Below, one piece after another: positions 11,864 through 23,126 of a stretch of 64,000 nucleotides of DNA. The notes beneath the pieces are model-generated. The model ran no database searches, was not told the DNA's origin, and saw only the letters and a list, made by a program, of their open reading frames with translations. Source of the stretch: Prostheceraeus crozeri (Eukaryota; Platyhelminthes; Polycladida; Euryleptidae). The stretch's first letter is position 1; each line of letters opens with the position of its first letter. The DNA is taken from the NCBI GenBank assembly GCA_907163375.1, contig CAJQUW010002205.1, forward strand, positions 533,501 through 597,500. Direction: 5' to 3'. A program made the translations under genes and the position numbers.

Positions 11864-12226
11864 GTCCGGCAGCCAGAATGAGTTTCTGCAGGGAGCGAGG
11901 CCGAAGGTGAGACTTTCAAAGAATAATGTACACCCCATGCCTACTACGAATCGGCACGTCTGCCGAGTTCTAGTGAGTTCCTCTCATGTCAAAAATTATG
12001 ACTCTGGACTTAGTATTTTTCGTTTAATCAGAGAAAACATAAAAAAGTTCATTTTAGCCAAAGACTGCAATCTGCGTCCCATTGGATTTACATGTGTTTT
12101 TCTTTGATCCTGTCTGACAAGAAGAGGAACTCACTAGAACTCGGCAGACGTGCCGATTCGTAGTAGGCATAGGGTGTACATCATTCTGTGAAAGTCTCAC
12201 TTTCTGCCTGGTTCTGGCTACCGGAC
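11864..12226. mobile_element. MITE with ~110-bp inverted repeats and TA target
   Basis: Arms of roughly 110 bases (11864-11975 and about 12120-12226) are near-perfect reverse complements, beginning gtccggcagccagaa and sharing cgaatcggcacgtctgccga. TA flanks both ends (11862-11863, 12227-12228), suggesting Tc1/mariner-type mobilisation. The short ORFs sharing VHPMPTTNRHVCRVLVSSS on both sides are a by-product of the inverted repeat, not a gene. Confidence 0.8.
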
Positions 12227-12405
12227 TAGAATGCCATGAATTCTCTCGATGTTTCAAAGATCACCTGACCGGTCTGAATTTTAGATGACCTTTGTCGGCG
12301 GCCGATACTGCTCTGTTGTATGCCAGTATACCTCACCTTCCAATCAAATAACAAAAATTAAAATTTAGAATTAAATGGCGTAGAAAATCACCACATGGTC
12401 ATGTG

Positions 12406-12443
12406 CAGAGCTGGAAGCGGGCCTAGGTCCGGTTCCAGCTCTG
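12406..12443. mobile_element. 38-bp hAT-like palindromic micro-element
   Basis: Begins CAGAGCTGGAA and ends TTCCAGCTCTG with a quasi-palindromic middle (gcgggcctaggtccgg), so two hAT-style termini stand back to back with almost no interior. Flanks are gtcatgtg (12398-12405) and atcatgtg (12444-12451), 7 of 8 identical, as expected of a hAT target duplication. Confidence 0.6.
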
Positions 12444-12451
12444 ATCATGTG

Positions 12452-14048
12452 GCTCTGCGTACATGCGGAATGGTCGTTGTTTCAAAAATGACAAATCGCT
12501 CATGCTTCAGATCGGCTAGACCTGGTTCATAGTTTTCAGTTTCTCTTCTATCATAAATACCCCAAGTTGAATTTTTTCTACTATTTTAAGAGCAGCAAAG
12601 CATTCCCCTGTTATTAACATCTGTCGCAGCTGTCATCGTGACTGGCATATCTCTCAATTAGGCTTCACAGTGAGTGACAGTAGGACTGTGAGCTGTCGAA
12701 ATGTTTATGTCCCTTCAAAATTTTGTTGAAAAAAATATAGCAAGTCTGAGTTTAGAAGAAATATATAAAGCCAGCTGCTTTCGGCTTTCCTTCATTTGCG
12801 TCTCTCTATCTCAATGTTTTAATAATTCATATTCACTGTTTTCAGTTTGCTATTTATGCCAGTGGTTTCTAACCAATGTGACATGAATTGTTGTATGTAA
12901 AACATTTCACGGTATTTTCACCGCAGTGTCCCGGTCAACACGTCGAACTCTAAACTGAAGACATTCATAGTAAATGACCATCACGGTTTAAGACTGTTTC
13001 GCTAATTGTCTGAAAATGATCATCACTGTCTTTGATTTTCTGCTTCCGCGCGGTTGTAATCATTTCTACATCATAGCTACATCAATGTGTGTATATTTAA
13101 AAAAAGTTTTAATTTTCGAAATAATTGATACTTACGTAGATAGCGATTTGTCTGGCATCGAAGTATTCTGAGCCTCGCTGCGTCTCATAGAAAATCATCT
13201 CAAGAATGAAAAGCGCAATCCATGCGTGGATTTCATGATTGTGTCGCGGAAGAGTGGACATGTGATAAAACACATGGTGTAGTGCGCGATGAAGAACTTT
13301 TCATCTGAAACTCATAGGACTACTGCGAGCAGTTTGCCGGAACAGTGAACTGCACTGCATCTCTTAGTATAGGAGCTCTTGCTAAAAGTAGGACTTGACT
13401 CGAGAAAGTTAGACTTAAACAGTATATACAGTCAAAGAAGAAAGCTTCCATTCCTTTCCAAAGATTTCCTGTCCGTGAAATTCTAAGGATTTTTTCTCCA
13501 AGTCTGAAGTGATAAACCATGTAATTATCACTCTGGTATACATGCATTTTGTCAAAACGAGGCCAGTGGGAAATCACATGTCAAATCAACATACAATAAA
13601 TATCTCATAATCTAGCGTTTATATGTCAATTTACTGCAACATCCATGAAGGACGTCCGCATTGAGGGGGAGGGGGGTTGGTTGGCAAGCGCTGACATTTT
13701 CGAGTGTGTATGGGGGATAGGTCAAGGAAAATATGGACGCGTTCACGAACTTGCGGGCTCACATCCAAGCATAGCGAGTGCTGCTGAGTCAACTGCAATC
13801 CGAAGGCAAATAATATTTGTAGGAATACAACAATGGCATTAATGAGATGAACACCAACTGCCAGTTCGTGAGCTAGAGCGCTGTTTATCAATTTATATGT
13901 GTCAATCATTCCTCTTAGTTAGACAGACGAGAATTGATCAGAGCAGTAGTTGCGTAGATGTATAGTTACTAAAATAATAATTTCATTAAGAAGTTATTGT
14001 GATAATTATAAAGTGTAAAATTTAGCAGACAATAAAAGCAGATCATTA
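12452..14048. other. No gene recognised
   Basis: AT-rich. The open frames around 13320-13909 lack recognisable domains. A short G-rich run sits at 13663-13680. Confidence 0.4.
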
Positions 14049-14056
14049 GTATGTAG

Positions 14057-14647
14057 CAGGGATGCGGAGTCCTATCATTTTAATAGGACTCCGACTCTGA
14101 CTCTGACTCTGGGGGTTGATAGAACTCCGACTCAGGGTGGCAAGTATATGTAGCCTAGTTTTTGAAAAACAAACCGGTAACCTACATCATAGATCATCAT
14201 AGGCTTACCTGAACCTATTTTTAGTGATCATTGCTGTATAAATTATCAATCATTATGGATGAAAGTTTATCAAATATCGCTTTGAGTTGGATGCATGCGA
14301 TTCGGCTCCTCCCATCGTGTTGATGTGTGCTTCACACGGTTTTTTCCAGTCTCCACAAGGCAGGATAATCCCCATCCTTCTCCAAAAAATATGAGTACAC
14401 TTTTGATTTTAATATGCGCTTTAGAGGAGCCATCACACACGATTAACGTGAGGGTAAGAGGGAATATCTTCAAACAAATTAGGATTTCATTTTTGTCTCT
14501 GATGTGACCTTTGGTGCGTATGTGATCGAGACATCAAGACAGTGACAGCGAAATGTACGAGGATAAATAATTTGTTTGTATTATATTTCGGGTCTAGTTA
14601 TAGGCCGGAGTCCTATCATTTGATAGGACTCCGACTACACATCCCTG
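14057..14647 (-). mobile_element. hAT-like non-autonomous element with zinc-finger remnant, copy 1
   Basis: Starts CAGGGATGCGGAGTCC and ends with its reverse complement form (acatccctg). TSD gtatgtag / gtgtgtag (14049-14056, 14648-14655), 7 of 8 identical. Just inside each end is a private palindrome of the type ggagtcctatca..tgataggactcc. The minus-strand interior encodes a relic of a BED-like finger (start MAPPKR-like, then SCLVETGK), degraded here. The same family recurs at 39320 and 42212. Confidence 0.8.
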
Positions 14648-14655
14648 GTGTGTAG

Positions 14656-15422
14656 TATGAAGTTTATAGTAATTGTATTGGCCTATTAATAATTCAAAGT
14701 GCATATCTTTTTATAATGGCATGTTATTGATTTACTGAATGTAGGTACAATGTAAACATGAAGTATCACAAGATATCATGAATGTGACATTGTGTTGACA
14801 TTTACACATTCGGTTATATTCTTATATTGAATTCGTTACATTCGTGAATATTCGCTACATTTGGTTAGGGCCTATATATTGAAACAGCATGTTATTGAGG
14901 TACCAAACATTTAACTTTCATGCAATGGATAAAAGCTCCTTGAAAATCCAGACATCCTGAGGGAGGGGCGGCTCAATTCGCTTCGAAATTCCATTCAACT
15001 CTGAATTTATCGATTCGCATCTTCCTACCTACTCAAGAAGCAAAAAATGTAATCTTATAAGATGGATTGTTTTATGACACGAATTGTTGTCGTTTTATCT
15101 CCATGACACCCGTGTTATTGCCCTCAGCATACCAGCTGGTTAGCTATCAGTATAGATTCATTCATGATCGTGATTTGGCTGTGAAATCAATGGTCAATTA
15201 GCTACTGTCATATCTTCTAGTCATTGACAAACAACGTGATGAGTAAAAGCAGCCGAAAATTAAAACATAGTTAAATCCGTCTTTGAATTGAAAAAGCCCA
15301 AACAGGTCACAGATACTACTTCGTTTGGTAACGTAGTATGGAGATAGAGAAATATGAACTGAAGTGCTAGAATGTTAGCCACCGGCGGTTTCGCAATTAA
15401 GATGATGTCCACAAAAAACAAG
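14656..15422. other. No gene recognised
   Basis: AT-rich sequence without repeats shared elsewhere in the window. Confidence 0.4.
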
Positions 15423-15431
15423 CATGCAACA

Positions 15432-16974
15432 ACGTGTGTGAAGTTAGCGGAACCACCCAGCGGAACCATTTTTTGTTATAGCTTAATTCTAATCAAAACA
15501 GCTGCTATGTTGTCAATTTCAGTCTCCTGATTACGAATCTGAGATCAGATTTTACAAATTCACAGTCATTTTTGAGATAATCAAGTTTGAAGATAAAAGT
15601 GGTTCCGCTGTGAAGTTAGCGGAACCATCCAACGGAACCAATTGCTGAGTCTCGCTGATTGACGCAGTAAATCAATTTCTTTTGGTCACTACCCGATCAA
15701 TTTTGTTGGGCTGATCACGAATATGTGCCTCATCTTTAAAAACAATGCAGATTTCACCCGGAAATCTGAATTTCACTTTTTCTGCAAGCTGATTGTGAAG
15801 TTAGCGGAACCATTTTTTAATACAAAGAATTTTTCAGCAAAATCCATCCTCTCCTACTTATTTGAAGCTCCTAATCACAAATCTGTAATCAGATTTGCAA
15901 AACTCGCCCGCATTGCAAAGATATTCCTCTATGTGGGTCCGCTGTGAAGTTCGCGGAACCACCTACTGGCATTAAAATTTCAAATTCTAATTTTTGCACA
16001 GAATCACTGCAATAGACATACCAAGAGAATGGAATTGCTTCACTGATTACGGTTTGCCGTCCGATTTCACGGAAGGATAAGTACTTGCCGAGAAAAATTG
16101 ATTTTACGGTTTTCATGGACTTCTGCAAGCTGATTGTGAAGTTAGCGGAACCATTTTTTAATACAAAGAATTTCTCAGCAAAATCCATCCTCTCCTACTA
16201 ATTTGAAGCTCCTAATCACAAATCTGTAATCAGATTTGCAAAACTTGCCCGCATTGCAAAGATATTCCTCTTTCTGGGTCCGCTGAGATTCCGATGAAAT
16301 CCTTGAAAACCGTAAAATCAATTTTTCTCGGCAAGTACTTATTCTCCCGTGAAATCGGACGGCAAACCGTGATCAGTGAAGCAATTCCATTCTCTTGGTA
16401 TGTCTATTGCAGTGATTCTGTGCAAAAATTAGAATTTGAAATTTTAATGCCAGTATGTGGTTCCGCGAACTCCACAGCGGACCCACATAGAGGAATATCT
16501 TTGCAATGCGGGCGAGTTTTGCAAATCTGATTACAGATTTGTGATTAGGAGCTTCAAATAAGTAGGAGAGGATGGATTTTGCTGAAAAATTCTTTGTATT
16601 AAAAAATGGTTCCGCTAACTTCACAATCAGATTGCAGAAAAAGTGAAATTCAGATTTCCGGGTGAAATCTGCATTGTTTTTAAAGATGAGGCACATATTC
16701 GTGATCAGCACAACAAAATTGATCGGGTAGTGACCAAAAGAAATTGATTTACTGCGTCAATCAGCGAGACTCAGCAATTGGTTCCGTTGGATGGTTCCGC
16801 TAACTTCACAGCGGAACCACTTTTATCTTCAAACTTGATTATCTCAAAAATGACTGTGAATTTGTAAAATCTGAGCTCAGATTCGTAATCAGGAGACTGA
16901 AATTGACAACATAGCAGCTGTTTTGATTAGAATTAAGCTATAACAAAAAATGGTTCCGCTAACTTCACACACGT
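15432..16974. mobile_element. Foldback / MULE-like element with ~690-bp inverted arms and 9-bp TSD
   Basis: Left arm 15432-16120 and right arm 16300-16974 are nearly identical reverse complements (about 95% by eye). The outer ends read acgtgtgtgaagttagcgg. A perfect 9-bp duplication, catgcaaca, flanks it (15423-15431 and 16975-16983). The arms contain repeated copies of tgaagttagcggaacca, near 15440, 15611, 15796, 15944 and 16137, and inverted near 16458, 16607, 16791 and 16951. The central spacer (16121-16299) is itself a direct duplicate of 15780-15935. A 9-bp duplication with long, internally repetitive arms fits Drosophila FB-type foldback or Mutator-like elements. No transposase; the ORFs inside are by-products of the symmetry. 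Confidence 0.88.
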
Positions 16975-16983
16975 CATGCAACA

Positions 16984-17989
16984 GGATATTTTGAAAAGTT
17001 TGCTAGCTATATCCTACAAAATGTAAATACAAATGTAATGCAAATGTAGAATGCATATCATATAGTACTAAGAGAAGCCTAAGTCTTTTTTACATAATAC
17101 ACGGATTGCTTGTACATCACTGCCACGAAATATTTTGAAACTCTCTGTGATATCTTTTTGTATGTTATGATGAATCATGTGAAATTGTGACCAGACATCA
17201 TGAAAGATATGAGGAAAAAATCCTGTGCACCGATCTTTTCGGGATTTTCTTGCATCGTATCTGCATGAAAACGCATTGCTTGAGGCGATTTAGCGTAGGC
17301 AATTCATTGATTAAATGCTGACATAAAAATGAGTTTCATACTGACCAAAAAGATGCGCATCGATAATTCTCTAAGTCATTTACGGGCTCAGATCACATGA
17401 AGATGACGTACATACTCTACGCTTGATTGTAGAATAAGCTGTATCGAGCAGAACAAAGTGGCACACGTTAGTCATAATATCAAGATATAATGTGGTGCAC
17501 ATGTAAAATGAAACATAAATAGAGGATTTTGTCTTTAAAAATTGTATTCCCACTATAATATACCATTCATAGAATTGTTAAACTTATGTTTGGTAACTAC
17601 GATTGACAGCATTTTCATGCGATAATTATATAACAATCATTTAGCATTTATGCCGGCTGATACTCCATGCATGTAGCATATTTAGCAACATCTAAGTACA
17701 TGTATGTAATTGCGCGAAAATAGATTTTCATCGAAGACATCGTGCCTCAGCAAAATATATTAAGCGTACTTACCAAGACGACACACCTCACTCCACCTTA
17801 AATTGAACAAATCCTCAGATTCTTGAGACAAAATTCTTTTGTGCCGGATAGCATTCGAAAAATTTTGTATATGTAATAAGAACAATAATGATAACATCTT
17901 AAAATACTCCTGGCTCTTTCCAACTACAAATCTGAAAATGACAAGTCAGGGCCTCTTTCAAGCAAAGAACAAACTCTGATAATATTTTC
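16984..17989. other. No gene recognised
   Basis: AT-rich sequence; nothing supportable. Confidence 0.4.
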
Positions 17990-18340
17990 TTAGGTTCTTG
18001 CCCTAGGATAAGGCGCATCTGTGATGCACGGTTGTGGAGAAGCGAAGGACGGTGGAGCTGAGGGATGAAATCGTGACACAGAAAGTGGTGGGAAGGAGAC
18101 TGAGGTGGGCAGGGCTGTGGTAAGGATGGATGACGGAAGGGTAGTGAAACACCTGAGAGAGATGGATGGCACATCGACAAGAATAAGAGGAGGGTCAAGG
18201 ATTCGCTTCAAGGACTGTATGAAGAGATCTGGAAAACACAGAAGAAGACCGGATAACATGGAAGGAGAAGGCGAAGGGCAGATTGAAATGGTGACAAATT
18301 GCATGGAAATCTAACTGTTCATGCAAGTTTCAAGGACGCG
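17990..18340 (+). pseudogene. Non-LTR retrotransposon 3' fragment (RT C-terminal)
   Basis: Plus strand reads VVGRRLRWAG, then in another frame VRMDDGRVVKHLREMDG and, further on, RIRFKDCMKR. The combination RRLRWxGHVxRMDDxRxxK...GRPRxRFKDxxKRDL is the standard C-terminal block of many LINE reverse transcriptases. At least one frameshift (near 18120) and local loss in the GRP region break it. The segment is richer in G than its surroundings. No upstream RT domain remains: a 5'-truncated dead copy. Confidence 0.7.
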
Positions 18341-19327
18341 ACAAAGGATGTGATGGAGAAGGAATGAAGTCTTACACTGCATATGAACATCGAATGTATG
18401 TTGTTAATTTTTATGCGCATGACATTCCCCTTCCCCATTTCAGGGAGAACGGGGTTGTTAAAATAAAATAGAAATTACTTGCTTGTTTTTTATCACTACT
18501 AGCTGAAGCGGCCATCTATCTAGCTTAACATCCCACTATAATATGCAATATAATAATAATATAAGTTGGCTAGATCTGTTTGACTTTTAAAATCCATGTA
18601 TCAACTAACTAGATTCACTGAGAAACTCTTGAATGAAAACTACAACATGATCGTGAAGTATAGGAAAATGATGCATCAACTTCTTCGTATGATGCATCCA
18701 AATTGTACTTCCATGAATTATCTATATTTCAAACACTGGACAGTCTCATGGGCCAGTCAGAGTGGTATAATTGTTGCGACGGCTTCAGTGTTGCAGCTAC
18801 TGTAGACTGTCAAAATTGCAATTACCAAAATTATTCCGATATGTTTCATCATTTTTGAGCATTTGCTGTTTAAAGGTCTATCGAAGAGATGCTTTATGAG
18901 ATAGCCTTGATATATTCAGGATCTTGATACATGCGTCGGTAATATGTGCGGTGTTAATATCTCGTTAAATTGTCTCGTTAAATATATCTGGTTAAAATCT
19001 CTATAATCTCGTTAAAAGTGTCATTAGAACAGATAATACCGATATCTTCAGAAATCATATTCAAAGCAGTTTTTTACTCGTATCTTTGTTTTTGGAAGAT
19101 ATTTCTGATAGACTTCTGCTCAAATTTCATTATGTTTCATTCTTCCCGCACGTTCATCTACATTCTGATCCCTACGGTTAAAGGGCAGATATCTAGAAAC
19201 TCGTTTGCAAACATAACATTGGCGGAGACATTGGCACTTCTCATTCCGATGTCTCAAACTTTCAAAAGAGATAACCACAACTTGTTTCGAAGTCGCTCAA
19301 ATGTACTTCTTCTGTGCCTATTTTCAG
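18341..19327. other. Presumed COX18 upstream intron
   Basis: No COX18 exon could be recognised upstream of the acceptor at 19327, although the frame happens to be open for about 100 codons before it. That upstream part does not resemble COX18 and is taken as intron. Confidence 0.45.
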
Positions 19328-19569
19328 ATCTGCCTCCCGCTGCGGGAATGATCGATGGTGGTTTCGGATGGATGTGTAATTTGACCGTTCCTGATCCTTA
19401 TTTCGTGTTACCTGTTTTCCTATTCGTTTCTAACACAATAATGGCAGAATTTGGAAACTTTGCCAGGCTGCCTGGAACAACACAGCAAACGAAATTTGTT
19501 TGGATTCGACGAGGGGTTGCCTTCCTTTTCAATAGTTATCTTCTCTTCCTCGGTTGCATCATGCCACAG
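19328..19569 (+). CDS. COX18: COX18 (mitochondrial inner-membrane insertase), penultimate exon
   Basis: COX18 belongs to the Oxa1/YidC/Alb3 insertase family; it sits in the mitochondrial inner membrane and helps export the COX2 C-terminal tail during cytochrome c oxidase assembly. This 242-base exon begins after a tttcag acceptor (phase 1) and ends at CAG before gtaatt (phase 0). It encodes DLPPAAGMIDGGFGWMCNLT, the signature VPDPYFVLPVFLFVSN, a charged loop (LPGTTQQTKFVWIRR) and the hydrophobic segment VAFLFNSYLLFLGCIMPQ. The order GG-x-W-x-x-(N/D)LT-xPDPxxxLP followed by two membrane segments is what human COX18 shows in its C-terminal half. Family identification is firm. COX18 is preferred over OXA1L because of the LT-PDP context and the short C-terminal tail. 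Confidence 0.85.
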
Positions 19570-19850
19570 GTAATTTCTACTTTTTATAAAATTATGAGTA
19601 GTGGATTTCAATGTATCTGTTCTTTCCGCTGAGGAGGAAAAATAATGGAAGCAGATCGGCTACTGAAACTGCTTTCTCATGTAAATTGAAATACAGGATC
19701 AGATGGGAGCACGCAAATTGGGACCTCTTTGAGACAATGTTTATCTTCTCTATCCTTGCGTGATTTTACACACCGTCGATGAACGAACAGGGACCAGACA
19801 TGAAGTGATTTCATCCAATATTAGGATCAGGAAATGGCACTAGTCCCAAC

Positions 19851-20309
19851 CATAGAGTATGTATATCAGGTAGAGTGGTAACTCCGCATCTATTAAATAA
19901 ATACCCAATGTGTATACGCTTTTGATTTTATTTAATGAACTTAAGTGAGATACAGGTAGGATTGCCACCAAATGTGTGATAAGCATATTTTTGCAGTTTT
20001 GCAGAAATTACAACGGAATTGACTGATCATGACAGTAATGCAGAAGGAATTATGGCATTTCACAGATTCTCATGACAGCCTTCGAGATTTAATGTTCGTT
20101 GAATGAGAAATTCGATGGGTTCCTATTACTTTCATGCTCAACCTCAAGAGTATTTCTTAAGCGTGATCATATCATAGGCAACCTGCCACTGGTACAGCAA
20201 AATCACATAATCAAAGACAATGATTTCAATTAACTTTGAGAGATGTAAATGGGTCCACATCACTATTCAGATTCAAGAAATGAAACATGAATTTATGACA
20301 TTGCAGTTG
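19851..20309 (+). mobile_element. TIR element, copy C (one end only), inside COX18 intron
   Basis: Starts catagagtatgtata and follows copy B (21933-22776) for about 460 bases, through ttcagattcaagaaatgaaacatgaatttatgac, where similarity stops. The other end is not clearly present; a weak atacttactc match occurs near 20573. Either the right half was lost, or this copy has a different interior. Confidence 0.65.
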
Positions 20310-20561
20310 CGGACATATGAGTCGTTGGTGAGTCAGTGGCCAAGTTTCACTAGCGTAGAGCAAGGTGATTCTGAAACACATCGTGTGTTTAGTTATGAAG
20401 TGCACACGCTGGAATTAAATTCTTCAACTTTGTATTTCAACATATCTGGATATGGAAAGTACATATCAATCTACAAGCAGGAAACGCATCCACTACTTCT
20501 GAAGGAAATGCACTCTTTCTTTAAGAACGGGGAAGAACTGTCTGAAATTTTTCAGAGCTGA
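20220..20561 (+). CDS. Unidentified open frame spanning the copy C break
   Basis: 113 codons: the first 30 lie inside TIR copy C, the rest in sequence unique in this window. The unique part has ordinary protein-like composition (TYESLVSQWPSFTSVEQG, LNSSTLYFNISGYGKYISIY, LKEMHSFFKNGEELSEIFQS) and ends with TGA. An attgcag acceptor-like string occurs at 20312-20318, so it could be a terminal exon, a piece of the element's lost transposase, or chance. No family recognised. Confidence 0.25.
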   Translation: MISINFERCKWVHITIQIQEMKHEFMTLQLRTYESLVSQWPSFTSVEQGDSETHRVFSYEVHTLELNSSTLYFNISGYGKYISIYKQETHPLLLKEMHSFFKNGEELSEIFQS

Positions 20562-21454
20562 ACGCTCTCGAATACTTACTCCGCCCTTCACTTATTTCAA
20601 ATGACATAAGGATCGAATATGTGCATCATCATCCTTTTTGTGTATTTATTTCGATGTTATGATTTATAAAAGGTCCACATGTCTATTCTATAGAAAAATC
20701 AAAATAGTCTGATCTATCTAAGCAGGCGTATGCAATGTCGCAATTTCGTGCAGTGACATATGATGTAATTCGATACCTTGTGTGGTCTGTGTAAGATCCT
20801 TGTTCATTATCTAATATCTTGAAAATGTCTTCTACGAATATGCACGAATCAATTATGTCATTCTACAGACACTTTGTAATGATTTAGTATGCAAACCTAC
20901 CACACGCACTCTGAAAATTCATCGATGGAAAGTGCAATTATGTTTTGTAGACACAAATAGTGTAGGGAGCTGAATATATCTTATATAAGAGTTTATATCT
21001 TATGAGTGAACGTTATATCGATTCTACTCCGTAAATTACGGTCGTCAAATCGGATAATGCATGATGAATTAATTTCCAGCATTAACTGAGAGAAAATGCC
21101 TCGTCTAGACATTTTGAAAATTGAAAAAGTGGAAAGCTGAGTAATTTAATGCTTTCCACATCTTTATGTTGCAGAATACAAGTGCAGCACCAAAAAATTA
21201 ATTTAGTCGGCTAGTTCAGGAATAACCACAGAATTAGACAAGTCGTCTCTTCTTCCGTTTCACTAGAAGGGAAACATTGGAACATGTAACGTAAATGAAA
21301 TGGCACAATCTGCTGACATAATACCATAGCAATCGAACAATGAGCAGCCAGTTCAACATTAAACACGCCAAATTGTGCGAAGTTTCAGTGACTGTTATCA
21401 ACCGGATCACACAGCTAAGAGACACCAACGATGTCAAGTTCTACAGAGAAGTTT
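20562..21454. other. COX18 intron, nothing recognised
   Basis: AT-rich intronic sequence between mobile copies. Confidence 0.4.
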
Positions 21455-21705
21455 GTGAACGTTTTTTCGTGCGCCTGCCAACTTTTTTTAAAATGATCGG
21501 AGGGCCCAACATTATCGAGAAAACTCTTGCGCAATGATCTGAATTCTTCGAATCTGAAGGAGTCGTGGCGATCGGAGCATTTTGAAGGAATTCAGAGCAA
21601 TCCGCAAGCGACGCACGACTATTTTTTCTATCTCTGTAAGGTATTAAAAATTTCATTTTGCCCACTTATTAAGTTCCTGCATGTGCCATTTGGTTGAATC
21701 AGTTT
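21455..21705 (+). repeat. Dispersed repeat, second copy (see 4085-4325)
   Basis: Reverse-complement match to 4085-4325, here within the COX18 intron. Landmarks are gtgcgcctgccaac, ctgaattcttcgaatctgaa and cgcaagcgacgcacgac. Ends not defined. Confidence 0.55.
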
Positions 21706-21932
21706 GCACTTCTAGCAAAGTGATACGATTAAACAATTTCTGTGGGAATAACGTTTCAGGCTGTAGTCGTACAGCTGCTTGAATTTACATAGGTCTCACG
21801 CAGTGTATGAATGTGAGAAAAAATTGAGCTCCTGCGTGAAAAGTCTGTGCCCCCCAGCGTGAATTTCATTGATGATTAAACTACTTTTTCCCTATTATTT
21901 TCTGGAAATTGTGATTATTTTATATCATTAGG

Positions 21933-22776
21933 CATAGAGTAAGTATATTAGATAGGGTAGCAACTCAGCATTTATTAAATCCCCAATGTGTATACAGTTT
22001 CGATTTCATTAAATGAACATGAGTCGAGACCAGGTGCAACCTGTGAGATATGCAGTTTTTACACTTTTGGAGAAATTTCACATGAATCTGACTGATGATG
22101 ATAGCAATACAGAATAAGGAAAAGTATTCCACAACTCCTCCATGTCATGACAACTTGGAGAGGCAATATAGTTTGTTAAATTAGCAATTCGATTGGTTAC
22201 CATTACTGAAAGCTCACAATAAGATTATTTTCTTAACCGTGATCATATCACAAACTGCCACTGAAAGAGCAAAACATCGTAATCAAGGAAGCTTATCATA
22301 ATTAACTTCAAAAGATGTTAATGAGTCCACATTACTATTCAGATTCAAGAAATGACGCCTTGTGAATCATTAAACCATGCCGCTGAAAATTGAATTAAAA
22401 ACATGACGAATTAATTGAATTAAGAGGCACAAAGATCTCAACTTTTCCTTGAAGACTTGCAGGGACTTGCATTATAATGTGGTTCATGAAATTTCCAGGA
22501 TCATCAGCTTTATTTCCGCTTTATTAAAATGCGTGTTACCGAATATTCATTCCTTTTGATCCAACTTGTTTCATACCACTTACAAAGTGGCGTCATGTCG
22601 GTAGTACATAAATTTTCAAAAATTGAGCTTTTTAAAAACTGCTCAAATATTTTTTTTGGACCACATTAACGTAATCTCCACAAAAAACTGAATCTTTTCA
22701 TATAAAAATGTTCACTGTATGCAGACACTTTTTGCGTCGACACTCTATAGAGTGTCCTACATATACTTACTCTATG
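21933..22776 (+). mobile_element. TIR element, copy B, inside COX18 intron
   Basis: 844 bp. Ends catagagtaagtata and its reverse complement tatacttactctatg. Flanking duplications tcattagg (21925-21932) and tcactagg (22777-22784) match at 7 of 8 bases. No coding capacity seen. Best-preserved copy of the family in the window and the reference used for copies A and C. Confidence 0.8.
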
Positions 22777-23126
22777 TCACTAGGATTCGCTTTTGCGTCA
22801 ACTTTGGTTCTATTGAAGGTTCTTTGATATATGAATGAACTGAATATGAAATGCTTCGGTTCTTAAGCTTACTTCATAGAAATGAAAAAATCAAGTTCTT
22901 CCAACAGGTGGTGAGACTGTAGGGACTATTGCCAGGAGCCGCATTGGTGCTGAAATTCGAATGAATATTTGCTGCAATTTTTGCAATACCGATACTTGTC
23001 ATTCGGGTTAAAGTTAGTTATTTATGTGATAATCGATGACGCTGCGAAAAGAATATTATTTTGAATCATGTCTGGTAATTAAATGCTTGTCAACTCGTCC
23101 TTCAGTTGCGTTCATTTTTCTTTCAG

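Noticed and set aside
15723-16711. Several 75-112 codon ORFs with repeated peptide sequences on both strands
   Set aside because: They arise from the inverted arms of the foldback element and do not resemble any protein.
17899-18304. Two ~100-codon minus-strand ORFs, Pro/Ser/Leu-rich
   Set aside because: Antisense of the LINE 3' fragment, where RLRW and RMDDGR motifs are on the plus strand.
18596-18805. 69-codon plus-strand ORF upstream of COX18
   Set aside because: Considered as an upstream COX18 exon; shows none of the expected membrane or RDNCHPFK-type motifs.
19018-19327. Open frame continuing upstream from the COX18 exon
   Set aside because: Begins at GTG, does not resemble COX18, and a good acceptor at 19327 marks the exon start; treated as intron.
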